A stretch of DNA of 64,000 bases from Mesorhizobium sp. GTDB taxonomy: Bacteria; Pseudomonadota; Alphaproteobacteria; Rhizobiales; Rhizobiaceae. Made by a program: the position numbers and the translations under genes. The DNA is taken from positions 1 to 64,000 of the forward strand of contig NZ_JAEULZ010000049.1 of the NCBI RefSeq assembly GCF_016793485.1. Reading direction: 5' to 3'. The notes beneath the pieces are model-generated. The model ran no database searches. It was not told the origin of the DNA and saw only the letters and a program-made list of their open reading frames with translations. Shown in pieces: positions 25,915-33,646 of this stretch (position 1 is its first letter; the number at the start of each line of letters is the position of its first letter).

Positions 25915-28077
25915 TCAGGCAGCCGGCAACGCCGCCTTGGCCGGACCGTAAATTGCTGTGAAACTTGTCTGGTCGATCGTCACCGGGAGGATCGCGCTGG
26001 CGAAAGCGGACAGATCCGCGTCCGGAGCCAGATCGATCGAGCGTGCCTTCAGGGCATAAAGCGTGAAGACGTATCGATGGGCGCGATCCGGTGGCCACGG
26101 GCCGCCGTAGCCCCGGCCGAAGCCCGGAATCCTAAAGGTTACGTAATCCGAGTTCAGCTCCTGCGAACCGGAAGGCATTGCCGCCGTCATGGATGCTCCC
26201 TCGGCCAGTCTGCGCGCGTCGGCCGGGATGTTGTAAACCAGCCAGTGCGCGAAGCTGCGCGGGAAATTGAACTCGGCGGGCACGTCGGGGTCCGTAATCG
26301 CAAGCGCGAAGCTCTGCGTGCCTTCCGGAACACTCTCCCACTCAAGCGCTGGCGAACGTCTGTTTCGTTCCGTGAAGTGATCGGGAATGATACCGCCCTG
26401 CGCAATGTCGGGCGCTATCAGAAGAAAGCCCGATTGGTTCATTGATATCCTCCGGTTGATGGCAGGTCGCAGGCGTACGGTACGAGGCACCGGACGGCCC
26501 TCGTCGATCACGATACGCCGGCTGCCCTTTTCATGATGCTCTTCGCGCGCCTCGCCGGGAAGCCGTGCATCAGGCTTTCGTCCGAAGGTTGCGTTGAGGA
26601 TGACATGGCCATCGAAAGGCGGCTCGAAGGTGGACGAGATGACACCGCCCCTGAACACAAGAACCCTGTTGCACAGATCCATGAACTCCTCGATCTCCGA
26701 GGAGAGAAATACCACGGCGTTGCCGCGCGCAGCGAACTCACGAAGGTTCCGATAGAGATCAAGCTTCGCGCCGATGTCGATGCCGCGCGCCGGATCGTTG
26801 AGGATAAGCACGCCAGGCCGCTCTGCAAAGGAACGCGCGATGAGGACTTTCTGTTGGTTGCCACCGGACAGCGAGGTGATCAGGTTGCCGGAATGGCCCA
26901 TCTTCGTAGCCAGTTTTCCGGTCTCGTGCACGAAGATCGGATCGAGCTTGCGCCGGTCTATGAAATTCAGGAAGCCGCCGATCGAATAGTCCGGATAGAT
27001 CGGCATGACCATGTTTTCGAAGATAGAGAGATTTGGAAAAATACCCTCCTTCTTCCGGTCACCCGAAACATAGGCGATGCCGTTCTCGCGCGCTGTGGCG
27101 AGGCTCGTGATCGGCTCGGCCTTCTTGTCGCGAACACGGTGGATCTTCCCATCCAGAAGTCCCTGGACACCAGCCAGCGCACGCACGAAGTCGGCCTGCC
27201 CCTGCCCGTCGAGGCCGGTCACGCCGACCACTTCGCCGGGATAGAGGTTGAAATCGAACCTTGCGGTCTCTGGCCAGACGCGCGCATCCGTCAGGCGCAG
27301 GATCGGACGATCGGACTGTTTCTCTACCGGCTTGCTGGACGAATGGGCCAGTTCACGTTCCGGCCCGGCGATCAGGCGCAGGATGTTTTCTTCAGTGATG
27401 TCTTCCTTGTCGAGCGTGCCGACCGAAACGCCGTCACGCAAAACAGTTGCGCGATCTGCTATTCTGACAAGTTCAGCGATGCGATGCGTCACGATGAAGA
27501 TGGCACAGCCGCTCTTCTTCATCTCGCGCATCTTGGCGAACAGCCGCTCGGTCGATTCGAAGTCGAGCGCAGCCGAGCTTTCATCGAGGATCAAGACACG
27601 CGGATTCGTCAGCATGCCACGCGCGATGGTGATCCACTGCTTGATCGACAGCGGAAGCTCGCCGACGATCGTATCGGGATCCAGGTCGAAACCGAGCAGG
27701 TCGCTCATGACCTTGCGCGCACGCTCGTAGCGGACTTCATGCGATTCCGCCGCGCCGAACAGCCCGTCAGCGCCGAGAAACAGATTATCCATGACCGAGC
27801 ATTCGTCGGCCACCAGGACTTCCTGATAGACGTTTGCGATCCCGAGCGCCCTCGACTCGGAAGGCGTGGTCGCGCTCTTGCCGAATATCGAGACCTGACC
27901 CCGATCGGGCACAAGGACGCCGGAGATGACCTTGGCGAGGGTCGATTTTCCCGAGCCGTTGCCGCCGATGATCGCGTGAACCTCGCCCTCATAGGCGCGA
28001 AGACTCACCCGATCCAAAGCCACCGTCGGACCAAAGGTCTTCCTGACATCGACCAATTCTGCGGCGACTGCAGACAC
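25915..28077 (-). CDS. ABC importer ATPase (RbsA-like, two nucleotide-binding domains) read in frame into a YbhB/PEBP domain
   Basis: One uninterrupted frame of 720 residues. Residues 1 to ~505 are a double-cassette sugar-type ATPase: first Walker A GGNGSGKSTLAK, an unusual first signature LSIKQ in place of LSGGQ, Walker B VLILDESSAALD, and a second signature LSGGNQQKVLIARS. About 40 Arg-rich residues follow without family resemblance. Residues ~546-720 are a complete YbhB/YbcL phosphatidylethanolamine-binding (Raf-kinase-inhibitor-like) domain, with ALAITDPDVPAEF and the FAHWLVYNIPAD core. The start is GTG at 28077. A Shine-Dalgarno site before the internal ATG at 26442 means the PEBP domain may also, or only, be made separately. 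A true fusion and a lost stop codon look the same in sequence. Confidence 0.85.
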   Translation of the reverse strand: MSAVAAELVDVRKTFGPTVALDRVSLRAYEGEVHAIIGGNGSGKSTLAKVISGVLVPDRGQVSIFGKSATTPSESRALGIANVYQEVLVADECSVMDNLFLGADGLFGAAESHEVRYERARKVMSDLLGFDLDPDTIVGELPLSIKQWITIARGMLTNPRVLILDESSAALDFESTERLFAKMREMKKSGCAIFIVTHRIAELVRIADRATVLRDGVSVGTLDKEDITEENILRLIAGPERELAHSSSKPVEKQSDRPILRLTDARVWPETARFDFNLYPGEVVGVTGLDGQGQADFVRALAGVQGLLDGKIHRVRDKKAEPITSLATARENGIAYVSGDRKKEGIFPNLSIFENMVMPIYPDYSIGGFLNFIDRRKLDPIFVHETGKLATKMGHSGNLITSLSGGNQQKVLIARSFAERPGVLILNDPARGIDIGAKLDLYRNLREFAARGNAVVFLSSEIEEFMDLCNRVLVFRGGVISSTFEPPFDGHVILNATFGRKPDARLPGEAREEHHEKGSRRIVIDEGRPVPRTVRLRPAINRRISMNQSGFLLIAPDIAQGGIIPDHFTERNRRSPALEWESVPEGTQSFALAITDPDVPAEFNFPRSFAHWLVYNIPADARRLAEGASMTAAMPSGSQELNSDYVTFRIPGFGRGYGGPWPPDRAHRYVFTLYALKARSIDLAPDADLSAFASAILPVTIDQTSFTAIYGPAKAALPAA
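26440..26453 (-). promoter_or_regulatory. internal ribosome-binding site and start for the YbhB/PEBP domain
   Basis: On the minus strand GGAGG (26453-26449) lies 6 bases before an ATG at 26442 that begins exactly at the PEBP domain (MNQSGFLLIAPD). Starting here gives a 175-residue protein, the normal YbhB length. The upstream linker has no family resemblance, so this start is probably used. Confidence 0.6.
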
Positions 28078-28140
28078 GGATACGATCCTATCGTGGGAAA
28101 AGGTCTGCCGGAAGCAAACCTACTGCCGGCGAGACGAATG

Positions 28141-28177
28141 AGGAAGGCGCACCCGCCAAAGGCGGACGCGCCTTCCT
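28141..28177 (-). terminator. intergenic hairpin between binding-protein and ATPase genes
   Basis: A 10-base perfect outer stem (AGGAAGGCGC with GCGCCTTCCT) encloses a second stem CCGCC-AAA-GGCGG. It starts 6 bases after the binding-protein stop on the minus strand. There is no T-run after it, so it is more likely an mRNA-stabilising or partly terminating structure that lets the binding protein be made in excess over the rest of the operon. Confidence 0.6.
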
Positions 28178-28182
28178 CAATT

Positions 28183-29370
28183 TCACTTCGCAGCCGGGTG
28201 CGACTTGGGATCGTACTTTTCCGGGTCGGCCGGACGCAGGAAGAAGTTGTCGAGGAACTCCTTGCCAGCCCACTTTTCGATACCCGGGTGGTACCAGCCG
28301 CTGGACTGCTCGGAGCAATCCTCGGGGATGGCGGCCATCATCTCCTCGCGGTTCATCGTCACCGGCGTCGTCAGGATCGACTGGATCTTCGGACCCTGGC
28401 CCTGAAGCGTACGCATCATGATGTTCCAGATCATCTCGAAGTCATCGCCCGGAGGCCATGCGTGGATCGCTCCCGACACATAGTCGGGATTTTTGCGCCA
28501 GTAGCAGAGCGCGCCCTCCTCCGAGCCGATCGTGATCGGAACCATCGGCCTGCCAGACTGAAGCAACGCACGCAGGCCACCCAGCTCGGAAGCCGACTGG
28601 ATCAGGATGCCGTCGAGCTGGCCGGGATTGGTCGCGAGCCAGCGCTGCACTTCAGCCTGCGCGACCTGATCGGTCCACATGCCAGAGATCGGACCCTCGA
28701 CCTTGATGTCCGGATATTCCTTCATAGCCAATTCGATGCCGAGGTTCTGGCTGTCGGATGCCGAAGCGCCGGGGATGCCCTCGACATTGAGAACGCGGCC
28801 CTTACCGCCGATTTCCTTCGCCATCCAGTCGCCCATCATGCGACCGCCGACGACGAAGTTGGCGGAGGAATTCACCGCGTAAGGGCTGGTCAGATAGCCG
28901 ATGCCGGAGAACACCGGAACACCCTTGTTGTAGGCGTATTCAACCGAAGCATTGAGCGCTGTCGGGTTCGAGCAGCACACGATAACCGCGTCGACACCCT
29001 GATCCACGAGCTGGCGGATCTGCTGGATCTGCGTGGCGTCGTTCAGGTTGGACTGCGTGATAATGACGTCGCTGACCAAGCCGAGCTCTTTCCACTTCGG
29101 AATGAGCACGTTCTGCAGACGATCCATGACGCCGGCGCGCCAAGTGTTACCCGCATAGGACGACGCGTAGCCGATCTTCCACGGTGGCGGATTTTTCGCG
29201 ACCCAGTCGCGATATGCGCTGTCGCCGATCGGTTGGTTCGGATCGATCAGGTCCTTGTTGTAGAGCTTGTCCTGGATGTCCTGCGGCAGTTCATCGACGC
29301 CGGCATGGACCACGGTTGCCACAAGGGCCGCGCAACAAAGCGTCGACAGCCGTAGCATGAATGACTTCAT
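28183..29370 (-). CDS. ABC importer solute-binding protein, Peripla_BP_4 (ribose/AI-2-like fold)
   Basis: A 395-residue periplasmic protein with a normal Sec signal (MKSFMLRLSTLCCAALVATV, cleavage probably after VHA near residue 23). The type-I periplasmic fold is shown by IGYASSYAGNTWRAGVMD, QLVDQGVDAVIVCCSNPTAL and the late GSEEGALCYWRKNPDYVSGA. It is some 70 residues longer than RbsB, with a C-terminal extension of about 60 residues. ATG 29370 has GGGAGGAA just upstream; a longer frame begins at 29472. It is the first gene of the minus-strand operon and divergent from the acyl-CoA dehydrogenase gene. The ligand is not deducible, but the hairpin after it suggests strong expression. Confidence 0.9.
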   Translation of the reverse strand: MKSFMLRLSTLCCAALVATVVHAGVDELPQDIQDKLYNKDLIDPNQPIGDSAYRDWVAKNPPPWKIGYASSYAGNTWRAGVMDRLQNVLIPKWKELGLVSDVIITQSNLNDATQIQQIRQLVDQGVDAVIVCCSNPTALNASVEYAYNKGVPVFSGIGYLTSPYAVNSSANFVVGGRMMGDWMAKEIGGKGRVLNVEGIPGASASDSQNLGIELAMKEYPDIKVEGPISGMWTDQVAQAEVQRWLATNPGQLDGILIQSASELGGLRALLQSGRPMVPITIGSEEGALCYWRKNPDYVSGAIHAWPPGDDFEMIWNIMMRTLQGQGPKIQSILTTPVTMNREEMMAAIPEDCSEQSSGWYHPGIEKWAGKEFLDNFFLRPADPEKYDPKSHPAAK

Positions 29371-29666
29371 GGTTGGTTCCTCCCATTGGTAACGAACGGA
29401 GGCCGCTCGTTCCCGAAACATATATTCCACCTCAACCGGAGCGGAGAAAGAGAAAACGATTATACCCCCCATATAGCACGGATATGCGTGGCCGTGCGGC
29501 GGGCTCGGCGCGCGACCTGCGTATTTGAGGCCTCACGCGGGGTATATCTGCGTTCTATGGGAGGTAGGCAAATCGGCTATTTGCAACCGGTTCCCGCCCC
29601 GCGCCATATTCCGCACGAAAATCTCCCGCCCTGCGGGATAATAAGAAAAGTCATCAGGAGCGGGAA
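29371..29666. promoter_or_regulatory. divergent promoter region between the minus-strand operon and the acyl-CoA operon
   Basis: These 296 bases contain no convincing gene. An inverted pair TATACCCC (29461-29468) and GGGGTATA (29539-29546) and a hairpin TCCCGC-CCT-GCGGGA (29624-29638) are the only symmetric elements seen. No regulator gene is adjacent; the nearest ones belong to other clusters. Shared control of the two operons is inference. Confidence 0.4.
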
Positions 29667-30830
29667 ATGTCGCAGGAGACGACCGACCAGTATCAGACTA
29701 TCCGCGACGGCGTGCGCGCGCTCTGCTCGGAATTTCCGGACGAATATCACAGGAAAATCGACGCAGCGCGCGGTTATCCTGAAGAGTTCGTCGACGCCCT
29801 CACCAAGGCGGGCTGGATGGCCGCGCTGATCCCTGAAGAATATGGCGGGTCGGGCCTCGGGCTCACGGAAGCCTCCATCATCATGGAGGAGATCAACCGG
29901 TCGGGAGGCAATTCCGGCGCCTGCCACGGGCAGATGTACAACATGAACACGCTGGTGCGGCACGGATCCGAGGAGCAGCGTCAGAAGTACCTGCCGAAAA
30001 TCGCCTCTGGCGAGTTGCGCCTGCAGTCGATGGGCGTGACCGAACCCACAACGGGAACGGATACGACAAAGATCAAGACGACCGCTGTTCGTAAGGGAGA
30101 TCGCTATGTGATCAACGGACAGAAGGTCTGGATCAGCCGGGTGCAGCACTCGGACCTGATGATCCTGCTCGCGAGGACAACGCCGCTTGCCGAAGTAAAG
30201 AAGAAATCCGAAGGGCTTTCGATCTTTCTCGTCGATATCAAGGAAGCCGTCAAAAGCGGCATGACCGTCCAGCCGATTCCGAACATGATCAACCACGAGA
30301 CGAACGAGCTGTTCTTCGACAATCTGGAGATACCGGCGGAGAACCTCATCGGCGAGGAAGGCCAAGGCTTCAAATACATCCTCACGGGTCTCAACGCAGA
30401 ACGTACCCTGATCGCGGCAGAGTGCATCGGCGACGGCTACTGGTTCATCGACCGCGTGAGCAAGTATGCGCGAGAGCGAAACGTCTTCGGCCGCCCGATA
30501 GGGCAGAACCAAGGCGTGCAGTTTCCGATCGCGGAATCCTACATCGAGATCGAGGCGGCGAACCTGATGCGGTTCAAGGCGTGCCGGCTTTTCGACGAAA
30601 AGCTGCCGTGCGGAGCCGAGGCCAATATGGCTAAGTATCTCGCCGCCAAGGCTTCATGGGAGGCGGCCAACGCCTGCCTGCAGTTTCACGGCGGCTTCGG
30701 CTTCGCGGCCGAATATGACGTCGAGCGCAAGTTCCGTGAGACGAGACTCTATCAGGTCGCGCCGATCTCCACGAACCTAATCCTCAGCTTCATCGCCGAG
30801 CACGTGCTCGAATTGCCGAGGTCGTTCTGA
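29667..30830 (+). CDS. acyl-CoA dehydrogenase
   Basis: A 387-residue flavoenzyme with the normal three-part fold. The FAD region shows QSMGVTEPTTGTDTTKIKT, and the C-terminal helix bundle has FHGGFGFAAEYDVERKFRE. The Glu usually found in a YEGT motif near the end is replaced (YQVAPIST), while E245 in GLNAERTLIA matches the base position of isovaleryl-CoA and long-chain type enzymes. CAGGAGCGGG precedes the ATG. It shares an operon with a CoA-transferase and a CitE-like lyase, so it probably desaturates a branched or dicarboxylic acyl-CoA. Confidence 0.92.
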   Translation: MSQETTDQYQTIRDGVRALCSEFPDEYHRKIDAARGYPEEFVDALTKAGWMAALIPEEYGGSGLGLTEASIIMEEINRSGGNSGACHGQMYNMNTLVRHGSEEQRQKYLPKIASGELRLQSMGVTEPTTGTDTTKIKTTAVRKGDRYVINGQKVWISRVQHSDLMILLARTTPLAEVKKKSEGLSIFLVDIKEAVKSGMTVQPIPNMINHETNELFFDNLEIPAENLIGEEGQGFKYILTGLNAERTLIAAECIGDGYWFIDRVSKYARERNVFGRPIGQNQGVQFPIAESYIEIEAANLMRFKACRLFDEKLPCGAEANMAKYLAAKASWEAANACLQFHGGFGFAAEYDVERKFRETRLYQVAPISTNLILSFIAEHVLELPRSF

Positions 30831-31933
30831 TGGCCGTCGCCGATCTCCCTTTGGCCGGATTGAAAGTCGTGGCGATCGAACAGGCCGTGGCTGCGCCTTT
30901 CTGCTCTTCCCGGCTCGCCGATGCCGGCGCCGACGTCATCAAGATCGAACGCCCGGAAGGCGACTTCGCGCGCGGTTACGACAAGGCCGCGGCGGGGCAG
31001 TCGAGTTATTTCGTCTGGCTCAACCGCGGCAAGACGTCAGTCACACTGGACCTTTCGACGCCGGAAGGGAAAGCCAGCCTCGAGGAGCTCCTGACCGACG
31101 CAGATGTCCTGCTCCAGAACCTGAAGCGTGGAGCGCTGGCGAAACTCGGATTCGACGCGGAGCGACTGTCGCGTGACTATCCCCGGCTGATTGTCTGCTC
31201 GATCACGGGTTATGGCGAAAGCGGGCCTCTTGCAGATCGAAAGGCTTACGATCTCCTCGTGCAGGCCGAGTCGGGCCTCTGTTCGATAACCGGCGGGCCG
31301 TCCGATCCGTCTCGCGTCGGCATTTCGATCGTCGATATCGCGACGGGCGCAACCGCCTATTCGGCGATACTGGAAGCATTGATCCGCCGATCCACAACCG
31401 GCAAGAGCGCGAACATTTCAGTCGCGATGTTTGACGTCATGGCCGATTGGCTGACGGTGCCGCTCCTCAACCATGAGGGAGGCACGCCGCCGACACGTGT
31501 CGGCATGGCGCATCCTTCCATCGCGCCCTATGGCGTCTTCACCGCGAGCGATGGGGAGCCAATCCTGATATCGGTGCAAAGCGACAGGGAGTGGGTAAAG
31601 CTCTGCCGAGACTTCCTGCATAAGCCCGAGCTGGCGACCGACCCGCGCTTCGCAACCAATGTCGCGCGGGTGGCAAACCGCTCGGAGACGGACGCGGTCG
31701 TCGCGGAAGGTTTTTCCAAGCTTGACAGTCGCGCTGCGATCGAGGGACTGCTCGGAGCAGACATCGCCCTGGCCCGGGTCAGCGACATGGAGGCTTTGTC
31801 CAAACACCCGCACCTCAGGCGCATAACGGTCGATACGCCCAACGGCCCCGTCTCGCTGCCATCGCCGGCACCGGTCTTCGTGAACGAAAACCGCTCCTAC
31901 GGATCCGTGCCTGAATTGCATCCACTGGGTTGA
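30830..31933 (+). CDS. class III (CaiB/BaiF) CoA-transferase
   Basis: A 367-residue enzyme that moves CoA between carboxylic acids. The catalytic Asp169 is in GISIVDIATGA, and the N-terminal block ALAGLKVVAIEQAVAAPF-type and VIKIERPEGDFAR match the family. The start overlaps the previous stop (TGATG). It is slightly shorter than the usual ~400 residues. It would activate the free acid for the dehydrogenase encoded just before it; itaconate, mesaconate or methylsuccinate-like acids are candidates by analogy only. Confidence 0.92.
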   Translation: MAVADLPLAGLKVVAIEQAVAAPFCSSRLADAGADVIKIERPEGDFARGYDKAAAGQSSYFVWLNRGKTSVTLDLSTPEGKASLEELLTDADVLLQNLKRGALAKLGFDAERLSRDYPRLIVCSITGYGESGPLADRKAYDLLVQAESGLCSITGGPSDPSRVGISIVDIATGATAYSAILEALIRRSTTGKSANISVAMFDVMADWLTVPLLNHEGGTPPTRVGMAHPSIAPYGVFTASDGEPILISVQSDREWVKLCRDFLHKPELATDPRFATNVARVANRSETDAVVAEGFSKLDSRAAIEGLLGADIALARVSDMEALSKHPHLRRITVDTPNGPVSLPSPAPVFVNENRSYGSVPELHPLG

Positions 31934-31988
31934 CAGCGCCCCTACGATAGCCGACGCGACCTCCACCCGACCAAGCTTCGGAACGACC

Positions 31989-32786
31989 ATGCAACTGGAC
32001 GACCTGTCTCTCCTCCTGTTTCTTCCGGCCAACCGACTCGATCGATTGGAGAAGGCCGTGTCCACGACGGCTGACGCGGTGGTGCTCGATCTCGAAGATG
32101 CTGTGGCGGTCGACCAGAAAAAGCAAGCGCGCGATGGCCTTATCGGCGCGCTCAACGCGGCCGCAGCACTAAAGCCGATTGTACTTCGCATCAACGGGGC
32201 CGACACGAACTGGCACGCGGACGATGTCGCTGTCGCGACCGGTCTTCCCGTCGCGGCGGTGATGCTTCCCAAGGCGGAATCGGCGGCAACATGCGCGGAC
32301 GTTCGCCAGGCATGCGGCAAACCTATCATCGCGCTTATCGAAACCGCGAAAGGTGTCCTCAACGCCAACGAGATCGCCAACGCGTCGAACCGACTGGCGT
32401 TCGGGAATCTAGACTTCGCCGCCGACATCGGGATCGGGCAGGACCGTCTTGCCCTTGCGCATGCACGCTCCGTCCTCGTGCTTGCCTCGCGGGGCGCGGG
32501 TACTGCATCGCCGATCGACGGCGTAACGCAGGAGTTCAATGACCTTCAGGTGGTCGAGGACGATGCCAGACATAGCCGCTCTATGGGTTTCGCTGGCAAG
32601 TTGCTTATTCATCCGAAGCAGATCGAGCCGACGCGGCTGGCATTCCGCCCGGGCCCCGAAGAGATTGCCTGGGCAGAAAAAATTCTGACTGCCGCGGGCT
32701 CGGAAACAGGTGTCCTGACGATGGACGGAAGCATGATCGACGCGCCTGTCTTGAAGCGGGCGCGCGAGATAATGCGTCGTTCGTAA
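31989..32786 (+). CDS. HpcH/HpaI-CitE-family CoA-ester lyase
   Basis: A 265-residue TIM-barrel aldolase/lyase. Metal and substrate motifs are VLDLEDAVAVDQK, VMLPKAESA, ALIETAKGVLNA with the metal Glu, and FGNLDFAADIG with the metal Asp. The C-terminal FAGKLLIHPKQIEP is characteristic of citramalyl-, malyl- and methylmalyl-CoA lyases. It would split a hydroxyacyl-CoA into an acyl-CoA and a 2-oxoacid. Last gene of the three-gene operon; the needed hydratase could be the HTD2-like protein at 14226. Confidence 0.9.
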   Translation: MQLDDLSLLLFLPANRLDRLEKAVSTTADAVVLDLEDAVAVDQKKQARDGLIGALNAAAALKPIVLRINGADTNWHADDVAVATGLPVAAVMLPKAESAATCADVRQACGKPIIALIETAKGVLNANEIANASNRLAFGNLDFAADIGIGQDRLALAHARSVLVLASRGAGTASPIDGVTQEFNDLQVVEDDARHSRSMGFAGKLLIHPKQIEPTRLAFRPGPEEIAWAEKILTAAGSETGVLTMDGSMIDAPVLKRAREIMRRS

Positions 32787-32814
32787 TCCTGAAGAGGACG
32801 CGCGGCTTTCCGCG

Positions 32815-33456
32815 TCAGGTGTCGACGGCCGATTTCCGCTTTGCCGGCGTCGTCAGTGCGATCGTCTCGCCCCAGCGCGGGAACGTGCCCATCTCAAGTT
32901 CGAACAGGTCGAGTACGCGGCCGATCGTCTGGTCGACAATCTCCTCGATAGTCTGCGGTCGCGTATAGAAAGCCGGCACCGGCGGCGCGACGATGCCGCC
33001 CATCTCCGTCACCGCGAGCATGCTCTTGAGGTGGCCACCGTGCAGCGGAAATTCGCGAACAAGCAGCACGAGGCGTCTGCGCTCCTTGAGCGTCACGTCT
33101 GCCGAACGCGTGAGGAGATTGCTGGTAACGCCCGTGGCGATTTCGCTCAGCGTGTGGACGGTACATGGCGCAATGATCATGCCCATCGTGCGAAAGGACC
33201 CGCTTGCAAGGGCCGCGCCAATCTCGCCGGGGCTGTAGGCGAAATCAGCCATGGCTCGCAGATCGTCCGCCGAGAGGTCGGTCTCATGCGCCCGAGTCAA
33301 TTCACCGGCCTTGGTCACGACAAGATGCGTCTCGATGCCGAGCGCCTTCAGCACCCCAAGCAGACGGACGCCGTAGACTATGCCCGTGGCACCGGTGATC
33401 CCGACAATGATCCGGCGCGGTGACTTGTGCCGGCCGATGACGTTAAGGGAACTCAA
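32815..33456 (-). CDS. ubiX: UbiX-like flavin prenyltransferase
   Basis: A 213-residue flavoprotein that makes prenylated FMN from FMN and dimethylallyl phosphate for UbiD-type decarboxylases. Signatures are IVGITGATGIVYGVRLL, IIAPCTVHTLSEIATG, LKERRRLVLLVREFPL and PPVPAFYTRPQ. TTG 33456 (GAGG about 9 bases upstream) is a tentative start; the frame is open to 33507 and neither end is compelling. It stands alone, convergent with the lyase gene and 190 bases downstream of lsrB. No UbiD partner lies in the window. Confidence 0.88.
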   Translation of the reverse strand: MSSLNVIGRHKSPRRIIVGITGATGIVYGVRLLGVLKALGIETHLVVTKAGELTRAHETDLSADDLRAMADFAYSPGEIGAALASGSFRTMGMIIAPCTVHTLSEIATGVTSNLLTRSADVTLKERRRLVLLVREFPLHGGHLKSMLAVTEMGGIVAPPVPAFYTRPQTIEEIVDQTIGRVLDLFELEMGTFPRWGETIALTTPAKRKSAVDT

Positions 33457-33603
33457 GCTTGGCAACCTCGATGCGCTCGTTTTGGCGGAACGACTCGCGC
33501 GAACCAAGTCGTCTCAGTGTCCGCACTTTCCGCCATGCGCCCCCGCAAGGACGCATCAAAAACTCAACCATGGCCCCGATTGTTTTGCAACCGCGACGGT
33601 TTC

Positions 33604-33636
33604 GGCCTGCCGCGGCACGAGCAGCCGCGGCAGGCC
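33604..33636 (-). terminator. hairpin downstream of lsrB
   Basis: A perfect 12-base stem (GGCCTGCCGCGG with CCGCGGCAGGCC) around a 9-base loop begins 10 bases after the lsrB stop on the minus strand. No T-run follows, so it may stabilise the lsr transcript's 3' end or act as a weak terminator before ubiX. Confidence 0.6.
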
Positions 33637-33646
33637 TGTTCCTTGG

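Noticed and set aside
26533-29355. 940-residue open frame on the plus strand
   Set aside because: It lies opposite the ATPase and binding-protein genes, shows no family motif, is rich in Arg, His and Asp as antisense frames of GC-rich genes are, and has no promoter gap.
28183-29370. Calling this binding protein LsrB or a second AI-2 receptor
   Set aside because: It lacks the FIPK, TWDSD and TDQNQW contacts seen in the LsrB at 33647 and has extra N- and C-terminal segments.
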